64,000 nucleotides of DNA from positions 1 to 64,000 of the forward strand of contig NZ_JACHXU010000036.1 in the NCBI RefSeq assembly GCF_014192335.1, written 5' to 3'. This stretch comes from Aporhodopirellula rubra (GTDB lineage Bacteria > Planctomycetota > Planctomycetia > Pirellulales > Pirellulaceae). The notes beneath the pieces were generated by a model that was not told where the DNA came from, searched no databases, and saw nothing but the letters and a program-made list of their open reading frames with translations. Position numbers and translations under genes: made by a program. Positions 57,010-64,000 of the stretch are shown piece after piece (within the stretch, counting starts at the first letter, position 1; every line of letters begins with the position of its first letter).

Positions 57010-58440
57010 CTAAGCAAGCCGGTAGAACTCTTCCCATTCCTTGCGGGCTGGTGGGCTCAGGAGAACGTTGGCCTCGTCATTGCCGACGAACTGCTTGGAT
57101 TCCGGAGCAAAGGTCAGCTCTGTATTGAGATACTGCGCGATCGTGCCCAATGCCATGACTTGGGTCAGTTTGGCACCGACGCTAAATGGTGAATTCGTTT
57201 TTCCTTCCCCCATGCAGGCACTAACGAAACTCGTAAAGTGATCCTTGCCGCCTCTGGGAAGCGGTTCCTTTTTCAAGCGTTCTTCGAACTCGCTTTGAGA
57301 TGAATTTCCAATCAGGTAAGGCGCATCGCCGTGATTGCCACGTAGAATTGCAAACTCGTCGTCTTCCCCATACAGCAAAGATCCAGCCCCCTTGGCCCGC
57401 GGCTTCAGCAGCTGACCATTGTCCCCAGTCGTGAAAAACCGAGCAGGGATCTCAGGTCGACAATCGGCACCGTCTTTCCAAACCATATCAATTGCCGGAC
57501 GATTTTCTCCACGCGCCGGAAAGTGCATCGAAAGGTGCGAACTGAGAGGGAAATAAATCTGATTGTGGTCGTCCATCCGCAGCGCACTGATCTTTGTCGG
57601 CAATCCCATCTGCAACTTGTCATGTGGATAGTCGATGATGTGGGCGCCCCAGTCACCCAGCATCCCCATTCCGTATTCATAAAAACCTCGCCAATTGAAT
57701 GGATGATAGAGAGTATTGAACGGAAGCAACTTGCGTGGCCCGCACCATAAATCCCAACTCGATAAGGACTTCGGAAGCTCGGATTCCTTAAGCGGCAATC
57801 CGGGTCGTTTCGTCTTGTCCATGAACCACAAGCTAGGCGTTTTCCACGCCTCCATTCTGGTCACGTTATCGCATAGCCCCTGATCCACCATCGCACAAAA
57901 GGTATCGAACCCTTCACCTGTGTGGCCTTGATTCCCCATCTGCGTGACAACGCCAAACTTCTTTTCCGCTCGCATCAGGATCTCCGATTCCTCAAAGGTG
58001 CGAGTCAAAGGCTTCTCGACGTAGACGGGTTTTCGCAATGCCATGGCAGCGATCGCAGCGGTGAAGTGAGTGTGATCGGGGGTCACAACCACAACGGCAT
58101 CGATATCCCTGTGCATTTTATCCAGCATGATGCGAAAATCGTTAAAACGCTTCGCTTTCGGCCATGTTGCCAACACACCCGCAGTATTGGGCCTCGCCTC
58201 GAAGTCAACATCGACAAAGGCCACCGGCTCAGCAAAGCCGTCCTTGCAGAGACTGTCGATCACTCGCGGTGCCCTCCCACCAACGCCTATGCAAGCCAAG
58301 TTCAACCGTTGACTCGGTGGACGCTTCGGCTTTTCATCCGCTCGTGCTCCAGTGAGGTACGCCGACAGGACCGTGGCTCCCGCCCCCGCTGCAACAGAAT
58401 TCGCAAGAAATATTCGTCGCGTCGAAAGATGATAATTCAT
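57010..58440 (-). CDS. Gfo/Idh/MocA family oxidoreductase with Tat-like leader
   Basis: This 476-residue protein starts MNYHLSTRRIFLANSVAAGAG, a twin-arginine-type leader (T-R-R-I-F), then LNLACIGVGGRAP, TPDHTHFTAAIAAMAL, VYVEKPLTRTF (binding lysine) and VTQMGNQGHTGEGF. The ending LLSPPARKEWEEFYRL is homologous to the exported paralogue at 4128-5522. It probably oxidises a sugar outside the cytoplasm, in line with the neighbouring DUF1080 protein. In the 3-keto-glycoside pathway such enzymes create the keto group that DUF1080 enzymes act on. Confidence 0.9.
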   Translation of the reverse strand: MNYHLSTRRIFLANSVAAGAGATVLSAYLTGARADEKPKRPPSQRLNLACIGVGGRAPRVIDSLCKDGFAEPVAFVDVDFEARPNTAGVLATWPKAKRFNDFRIMLDKMHRDIDAVVVVTPDHTHFTAAIAAMALRKPVYVEKPLTRTFEESEILMRAEKKFGVVTQMGNQGHTGEGFDTFCAMVDQGLCDNVTRMEAWKTPSLWFMDKTKRPGLPLKESELPKSLSSWDLWCGPRKLLPFNTLYHPFNWRGFYEYGMGMLGDWGAHIIDYPHDKLQMGLPTKISALRMDDHNQIYFPLSSHLSMHFPARGENRPAIDMVWKDGADCRPEIPARFFTTGDNGQLLKPRAKGAGSLLYGEDDEFAILRGNHGDAPYLIGNSSQSEFEERLKKEPLPRGGKDHFTSFVSACMGEGKTNSPFSVGAKLTQVMALGTIAQYLNTELTFAPESKQFVGNDEANVLLSPPARKEWEEFYRLA

Positions 58441-58536
58441 TTGGAGTCCTCGTGAATAATTTCGCCTGGGAAGGCAAGAAAGAAAACAATGCAGAAAGCG
58501 TGTGACGGATTAAACGACGTTTGAAGCTTTTCGTGA

Positions 58537-59394
58537 CTAATTCGTTTGCCCCAACTCTCGAATTTGTATCCTACGGTATCGAGCGAACCCTCCAGGCTTC
58601 CAACGACGCCCGGGATGCAACTGAAAACCGATCGCCCCTCTACCACCCGTGATCTTGTGTACCTTCGCCTTGTCCCAAGCGGATGGTGCGTCCCAGTTCC
58701 TCGTTAAATAATCATCAAGGCTGCGACCACGGTAGATTTCCCCATCCATCTCCATGATTTTCACGCCATTAATCCAAGTCGTGATAGACGGACCAGCCCC
58801 TTCGCATCGGATTCGGATCGCGTTCCAGTCCTCCTGCCTCCACGCCCTATTCCAACCAGCGGCGTCAATGGCGTATACCAAACCATCTTTTTCGACCGCG
58901 TTATAGGAATCCTCTGCCCGGACGTCGTCGCCGGCAAGGTTCAAGAGAATTGGCTGAGAGATATAGGATCCAGTGCGTTCGCCGAATGGAAAGCCAATGC
59001 ATCCATTTTTAAGAAAGTCATTAAGGATTTGGATACATGCGCCGTCATCGTTGCAATGCAGCAGGATCCCACAGTCGCACCCCCAATCGATTTTCAGATC
59101 CATTGCCAATTCAAATTGATCGTACTCACGATCCGTTAATAGCATCCCGCCGTGCTTGTTATCCAACTGGAAACAGTGAAGCACCCCATCCCTAACGAAA
59201 AAGTTTTCGTTTGTTGCATGGAACTTATCACCCTCGGGCCGTTGGAGAACATGCCATCCCGCCAACGACTCTTCATCGAGCAACCAGACGAACCCATCTC
59301 CCGCATGAACGGGCATTGCGATACTTGCCCACACCAATGCAATCAGGGAACACAACTGCTGAATACCGATGCCCACCTTCAGATTCCTGGTCAA
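58537..59394 (-). CDS. DUF1080 family protein (3-keto-disaccharide hydrolase-like)
   Basis: This 285-residue exported protein has a hydrophobic leader (about 12-31, VHAGDG) and the jelly-roll DUF1080 fold: [73 protein letters not shown] and GAIGFQLHPG. Relatives hydrolyse 3-keto-glycosides. The start is TTG with CGGAG about 9-10 nt upstream; no suitable ATG precedes the signal peptide. It is the first gene of the minus-strand operon and divergent from the AraC regulator. Confidence 0.88.
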   Translation of the reverse strand: MTRNLKVGIGIQQLCSLIALVWASIAMPVHAGDGFVWLLDEESLAGWHVLQRPEGDKFHATNENFFVRDGVLHCFQLDNKHGGMLLTDREYDQFELAMDLKIDWGCDCGILLHCNDDGACIQILNDFLKNGCIGFPFGERTGSYISQPILLNLAGDDVRAEDSYNAVEKDGLVYAIDAAGWNRAWRQEDWNAIRIRCEGAGPSITTWINGVKIMEMDGEIYRGRSLDDYLTRNWDAPSAWDKAKVHKITGGRGAIGFQLHPGRRWKPGGFARYRRIQIRELGQTN

Positions 59395-59727
59395 GACGCT
59401 TTACTCCGATTCGTTTTCTCCTGGAAACCCAGGAAGCTGTGATGTCTTCACCGCACTAATCGCATGTGAGCCACCGCGATGAAGAGTACAGAATAGGTTT
59501 CACGCGTCGAAATTTCATTATTGGAATTGTCCGCATCTCTATCACATTTATCCGCACCACCTCGTCTATAGAAAACACATCGCATTTTCATGTGAGGCAT
59601 ACGAAGAGAGCTACGTCCGGTCGGGTTTCCCGGTATCGTAATGTTTCAACAATGCATAAAAATTGCGATCATTCCTTTCTGATGAACCAAGCCTGGACAA
59701 TCCACGACGATTCTAAATAGGTGTGCA
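59395..59727. other. AT-richer divergent control region
   Basis: This 333-bp gap between the DUF1080 and AraC genes is clearly more AT-rich than its surroundings, especially 59500-59600 and 59630-59720. It probably holds both promoters and AraC binding sites; I cannot place them exactly. Confidence 0.45.
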
Positions 59728-60564
59728 ATGCCTCCCTTCTTTCACATTAGCAAGAACGTTAACCCGCCGGGTTGCCACAACGCTCAAGTGCCACATGAAC
59801 ATGACCATCACGAAATACTCTTCTGTGTTGATGGCGCAGGTGCTCAGCTATTTGAATATCAGGAATATTCGTTGAATGCCGGGGACATGTTTTTCTTTCC
59901 GGCCGGCACTCGACACTGCTCGATCTTCCTGCCTAACAAGTCGTTTGAGTGTTATGTCGTCGGTTTTCAAAACGAGATATTTTCCCTCGCGAGCGCCGGT
60001 GACAAAGAAGTTTTGAACATTGTCGAAAAGATGCGGTTGCTACATGGCAAAGTGGCACTTTCGGGAGCGGCTCAACCACTTATTGAATTTGTGCTAAAGA
60101 AGCTACTCTCAGAGCACCAACGTAAGCAGAACGCATATCTGGCTGGAATCAAAATGGTTTGCACGGAGCTATTTGTCGCGATCGCCAGGGATCCGCGATT
60201 CGAAGAGGAGGGAGAACAGATCTGTCTGCCTCCCTCCGACGAACGAATGGTACGCGAAATCATCGACTATTTGGAATCGTACTACATGGGACCAGTCTCG
60301 GTGGATACGGTTCTTGAGTTCTGCCCACTGAGTCGTACGCGTTTGCATTCGGTGTTTAAGGAGATAACCGGATTCACTCTGATTCAATATCTCACTTCGA
60401 TTCGAGTGAAGCGGGCCAAAGAATTGTTGACGTCAACGGACATGCCGATTGGCAATATTTCGCGTAGTACGGGATTTTGCTCGCCAGCCTATTTCGGACA
60501 AGTCTTCAAGAAGGAAGCGGGAGTCTCTCCAGGCGAATATCGCAACACACGCCTGGTTAATTAG
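59728..60564 (+). CDS. AraC family transcriptional regulator
   Basis: This 278-residue regulator has an N-terminal cupin-like effector domain (HEHDHHEILFCVDGAG, LNAGDMFFFPAGTRHC; residues about 20-95) and a C-terminal double helix-turn-helix (about 175-278: IIDYLESYYMGPVSVDTVLEFCPLSRTRLHSVFKE and GNISRSTGFCSPAYFGQVFKKEAGVSPGEYR in segments). It probably controls the divergent DUF1080/Gfo-Idh/TIM-barrel operon in response to a sugar. Confidence 0.92.
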   Translation: MPPFFHISKNVNPPGCHNAQVPHEHDHHEILFCVDGAGAQLFEYQEYSLNAGDMFFFPAGTRHCSIFLPNKSFECYVVGFQNEIFSLASAGDKEVLNIVEKMRLLHGKVALSGAAQPLIEFVLKKLLSEHQRKQNAYLAGIKMVCTELFVAIARDPRFEEEGEQICLPPSDERMVREIIDYLESYYMGPVSVDTVLEFCPLSRTRLHSVFKEITGFTLIQYLTSIRVKRAKELLTSTDMPIGNISRSTGFCSPAYFGQVFKKEAGVSPGEYRNTRLVN

Positions 60565-60978
60565 TTGTATTGAGCACGAGGCAAATGTGAAACGCAAACC
60601 GCGATCCAGCGAGACTCGTCGTCCTGTTCTTCCATTTCCTCGGTTTGACGTCAGGTTCACATTGTGGCAATCAATACCGTCGTGTCCAGCCGCTTGCATC
60701 GACGATGTCGGTAATACACTCGGCACTTATTGATCCTGGATCGTGGTGGTGTAGCTGCGCTTCGTGTGTCGGCAATTGCATTGAAGACGAATACCTTTGC
60801 GCGACCAAAAACTTCGCGGATTCTCGAAAAACGATTGATGCTCTTCATTTCTGAAAAATTGCGTCCGGATTGCGGTTCGGTACGCGATGTCGGTGCGTGC
60901 TAAACTTGTCGCACATTCAGTCAAAACGAACGCCCCGCCAAACGAATGCCCCGCCAAGTCCCCACCGAAAGCGAAGCA
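60565..60978. other. intergenic region, nothing recognised
   Basis: This 414-bp gap lies between the AraC gene and the FG-GAP/sialidase gene. No repeat, RNA or accepted frame is seen. A frame extending the next gene upstream to 60946 is unlikely, because the signal peptide starts at 60979. Confidence 0.4.
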
Positions 60979-63963
60979 ATGTTTCCACGCAAGTTAGCTG
61001 TGTACTTCTGTCTTTGTGTCTCGATATTCTGCTGCGACGCGATTGCAGAGACGCCCCAGTGGAAACTGCAGCCACTGGAGTACAACAACCCGGGTTTGCA
61101 GGTTGATTTGGGAGTGGGTTTGTGGGCGTTCCCGTTGCCGATCGATTACGACGACGATGGTGATTTGGATCTGTTGGTAGGTTGCCCCGACAAACCATCA
61201 AACGGCACGTATTTCTTTGAAAATCCGTCTCAGGATTCGAGCGTGAAGATGCCAGTTTTCAAACCAGGCGTGCGGATCGGTCGCGGCGATCATTTCATGC
61301 AGCTCAGTTTGGTTGATGGCGAACCGGTCGTCCTGCTTCCCGCGAAAGAGTTCCCCCGTAATGCCGAGACAGACGAGTTTGATTTTTCGAAACCGACCAA
61401 AATTAACGCCCCAGCGAACCCGAATAGTCAAACAAAAGGTAATACGCGTGCGAACATGTGGCGGTACGTCGACTACGACGGCGACGGTGATCACGACATC
61501 ATCGTGGGCAGCGGCGACTGGACCGACTACGGATGGGATCACGCGTACGACAATCACGGCAATTGGCGCAACGGCCCGCTGCACGGTTACGTGTATCTGA
61601 TCAAGAACGAAGGCAATTCAAAGGTCCCTCAATACTCCTCGCATCCTGAACGCTTGCGTGCTGGCGGTGGCGAGATCGACGTCTACGGTTGGCCGAGCCC
61701 GAACTTTGCCGACTTCGATAACGACGGCGACTTAGATCTGCTGTGCGGTGAATTTTTAGACGAGTTCACCTATTTCCAAAACATTGGCACACGAACACAG
61801 CCGCTCTACGCCGCGGGGCAGAAACTGAACAACGCCGCTGGTGAACCATTGGTGATGCACTTGCAAATGATCACTCCGACTGCAATCGACTGGGACGCCG
61901 ACGGTGATCTTGATTTGATCGTTGGCGACGAAGACGGGCGGGTCGCACTGATCGAGAACACGGGCGAACTTCGCGATCACCAACCCGTGTTTCACTCGCC
62001 CCAGTATTTTCAGCAAGAAGCCGACACCCTAAAGTTCGGTGCCCTCGCGACGCCGTTCGCGTATGACTGGGACAACGACGGCGACGAAGACATCCTGTGT
62101 GGCAACACGGCAGGTTCGATCGGCTTATTTGAAAATCTCGGCACCGCTGAAAACGGTCTGCCAAAATGGGGTGAGCCGAAACTGCTGGAGGTGCAACAAG
62201 TCGACGGGACGCGGAAACCGTTTCGTGTGATGGCGGGCGAGAGCGGATCGATCCAAGGCCCAGCCGAGGCGAAGTGGGGTTACACCACGTTGTCGGTCGC
62301 CGATTGGGACGGCGATGGTGATGGAGACATCGTCTACAACTCGATCCTTTCAAAGTTGGGGTTGTTGGCCAACGAATCGGGAGCCCTCGTCGAGCTAAGC
62401 TTTGATACCAGGCAACGTGAATCACCACCGAAATGGTATTGGTGGCGAACGTCTTCCAGCTCGACACTGTCGCAATGGCGGACGACACCGGTTGCAGTCG
62501 ATTTCGATGCCGATGAACAACTTGACTTGGTGATGCTCGACCAAGAAGGCTACCTGACGTTTCGCTCCGGCGGCGGCAAGGCCGAGCGTATTTTCATCGA
62601 CGCAAATGGACAGCCGCTGCGACTCAATTCGGGGACGTGCGGACGATCTGGACGCGTCAAATTGGCGGTCGTGGATTGGGACGGCGACGCTAGACTAGAC
62701 GTGTTGGTCAACTCCGAAAACGCGACCTGGTATCGCAACTGTTCGGACGTAGATGGCAAGGTCATGCTGAAGAAGGTTGGTAACTTGGCAAAACGAAACG
62801 TCGCCGGACACACATCGAGCCCCGCCGTGTGCGATTTCAATCAGGACGGCAAACCGGACTTGTTAGTCGGCAGCGAGAATGGCCGGATTTACCATATCAC
62901 TCACCAGGATTGCGTGACGTTCAGTGCGAAGGAAACGATGCCGAGCGATCCGGCGTCATCCAGCGAACCGTCTTTCCCAGGATTGTTGTCGAGTGAATTT
63001 GTATTTTCGGATGCTCCCTTCAACGAATGCCATGCCTCGACCGTTTGCCAAACCACTCGCGGGTTGGTGGCGTCTTGGTTCGGAGGCACCAAAGAAGGGA
63101 GAGATGATGTCGCAATTTGGTCCTGCTTTCACGATGGGCTGAGTTGGTCACGGCCAAAAAAGGTAGCCGATGGAATTCAGCATGATGGACTCCGGTATCC
63201 GTGCTGGAATCCCGTGCTCTATCAACCGCCCGGCGACGCTCCACTGTTACTTTTTTTCAAAGTCGGCCCAAGTCCACACAGCTGGTGGGGCGAGATAATG
63301 GTCAGCTACGACCGCGGTCGCACGTTTACGGAACGCAGGCGATTGCCTGAGGGGATCGATGGGCCGGTACGGTGCAAGCCAATTTTGCTAGGCGATGGCA
63401 AAACACTGCTATGTGGTTCGTCGACCGAAAACGAGGGATGGCGAGTTCATTTTGAAAAAATCACATTGGCCGATGGAGAAATCAGTGGAACGTGGAAACG
63501 CATTGGCCCGATCAACGAAGGCGAGGAGTTCAGCGCAATCCAGCCTACGATCATGAAATTCCCCGACGGCCGTTTGCAAGCACTATGCCGCACCAAGGAA
63601 AGCGTCATTGCATCAACGGAATCCACCGACGGCGGCAACACGTGGTCGAGACTGGTGGCAACCAACATGCCCAATCCGAACTCAGGCATCGATGTCGTGA
63701 CGTTGACGAATGGACGTCAATTGATGATCTACAACCATCTCGGTTCGGCGGAAAACGGTTGGGGAAAACGCAGTGTGTTAAAACTGGCGATATCCAACGA
63801 TGGAGTGAATTGGAAAGAAGCCGGTGTGATTGAGCAAGAAATGACCGGCGAGTTTAGCTATCCGGCGATCATTCAAGCCGACGACGGGTTGGTTCACATG
63901 ACCTATACCTGGAATCGAAAACGGATCAAACACGTGGTCATCGATCCGACCGGGCTGCAATAG
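60979..63963 (+). CDS. secreted FG-GAP/VCBS propeller fused to sialidase-type BNR domain
   Basis: This 994-residue protein has a signal peptide (MFPRKLAVYFCLCVSIF, ending near AIAET). Residues about 40-640 carry about nine calcium-binding D-x-D-x-D-G-type repeats (DYDDDGDLD, DFDNDGDLD, DWDADGDLD and others). Residues about 665-990 form a sialidase-like domain with Asp-box motifs SYDRGRTFTE, STDGGNTWSR and SNDGVNWKE. The catalytic residues of true sialidases are not all obvious, so the activity (sialidase, other glycosidase or sugar binding) is open. The start is set by the signal peptide. The gene ends 37 bp before the window end and may be regulated with the AraC cluster. Confidence 0.85.
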   Translation: MFPRKLAVYFCLCVSIFCCDAIAETPQWKLQPLEYNNPGLQVDLGVGLWAFPLPIDYDDDGDLDLLVGCPDKPSNGTYFFENPSQDSSVKMPVFKPGVRIGRGDHFMQLSLVDGEPVVLLPAKEFPRNAETDEFDFSKPTKINAPANPNSQTKGNTRANMWRYVDYDGDGDHDIIVGSGDWTDYGWDHAYDNHGNWRNGPLHGYVYLIKNEGNSKVPQYSSHPERLRAGGGEIDVYGWPSPNFADFDNDGDLDLLCGEFLDEFTYFQNIGTRTQPLYAAGQKLNNAAGEPLVMHLQMITPTAIDWDADGDLDLIVGDEDGRVALIENTGELRDHQPVFHSPQYFQQEADTLKFGALATPFAYDWDNDGDEDILCGNTAGSIGLFENLGTAENGLPKWGEPKLLEVQQVDGTRKPFRVMAGESGSIQGPAEAKWGYTTLSVADWDGDGDGDIVYNSILSKLGLLANESGALVELSFDTRQRESPPKWYWWRTSSSSTLSQWRTTPVAVDFDADEQLDLVMLDQEGYLTFRSGGGKAERIFIDANGQPLRLNSGTCGRSGRVKLAVVDWDGDARLDVLVNSENATWYRNCSDVDGKVMLKKVGNLAKRNVAGHTSSPAVCDFNQDGKPDLLVGSENGRIYHITHQDCVTFSAKETMPSDPASSSEPSFPGLLSSEFVFSDAPFNECHASTVCQTTRGLVASWFGGTKEGRDDVAIWSCFHDGLSWSRPKKVADGIQHDGLRYPCWNPVLYQPPGDAPLLLFFKVGPSPHSWWGEIMVSYDRGRTFTERRRLPEGIDGPVRCKPILLGDGKTLLCGSSTENEGWRVHFEKITLADGEISGTWKRIGPINEGEEFSAIQPTIMKFPDGRLQALCRTKESVIASTESTDGGNTWSRLVATNMPNPNSGIDVVTLTNGRQLMIYNHLGSAENGWGKRSVLKLAISNDGVNWKEAGVIEQEMTGEFSYPAIIQADDGLVHMTYTWNRKRIKHVVIDPTGLQ

Positions 63964-64000
63964 CATCATTGCGGCAAACCGATTCACCTGACATTGCACT

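Noticed and set aside
1-64000. tRNA or rRNA genes
   Set aside because: I looked for T-loop-like GGTTCGAATCC patterns and rRNA motifs in the gaps. Near hits (for example around 2412 and 18318) lack cloverleaf flanks or lie inside coding sequence.

Overview
The window looks like a chromosomal segment of a planctomycete, most likely a Rhodopirellula-like member of the Pirellulaceae. The signs are a DUF1592/DUF1587-type cytochrome-like protein overlapping a DUF1552 protein, a BBP7-family outer-membrane barrel, a secreted sulfatase, a DUF1080 (3-keto-disaccharide hydrolase) protein, four Gfo/Idh/MocA oxidoreductases (two with twin-arginine leaders), weak Shine-Dalgarno use and long GC-rich gaps. 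I see no rRNA, tRNA, CRISPR array, insertion sequence or phage gene.

Layout. 0-9.1 kb: a pair of 143-bp repeats capped by palindromes, class II fructose-bisphosphate aldolase, a secreted serine hydrolase, two Gfo/Idh enzymes and a hairpin-forming tandem repeat. 9.1-17.3 kb (minus strand): cupin, glucose-6-phosphate dehydrogenase, flavin reductase-like protein, DUF1552/DUF1592 pair and an amicyanin-like cupredoxin. 17.7-25.4 kb (plus strand): FmdB-type zinc ribbon, BBP7 protein, an NAD-dependent epimerase/methyltransferase pair, an OFA-type MFS transporter and a GH28-like beta-helix protein.

25.4-34.3 kb (minus strand) is the most interesting part: nine genes, eight of them nearly or actually overlapping, for CHAD protein, Nudix hydrolase, PhoU-like/APH-kinase fusion, ATP-grasp enzyme, HprK-related kinase, degenerate SixA-Nudix fusion, histidine phosphatase, metallophosphatase and amphi-Trp protein. 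ATP-grasp, amphi-Trp and HprK-related kinase B together define the uncharacterised 'GAK' gene set. Here it is embedded in a phosphoryl-transfer and polyphosphate-flavoured operon, which I propose as an undescribed phosphate-signalling or phosphate-metabolite system.

34.7-45.8 kb: small secreted and membrane proteins, a redoxin, enoyl-CoA hydratase, phosphotransacylase, P-loop kinase-like protein, Ser/Thr kinase-receiver fusion, PAS sensor and sulfatase. 46.0-55.8 kb: two divergent operons that share a symmetric promoter/operator. One is iclR-maoC-rhaT-like. The other has two class III CoA-transferases, two solute-binding-like proteins without signal peptides, a GH29 fucosidase and a Gfo/Idh enzyme. 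56-64 kb: a DUF1080-Gfo/Idh-TIM-barrel sugar operon divergent from an AraC regulator, then a 994-residue FG-GAP/sialidase fusion.

All calls come from reading the sequence and recognising families and motifs by eye. No database search was run.
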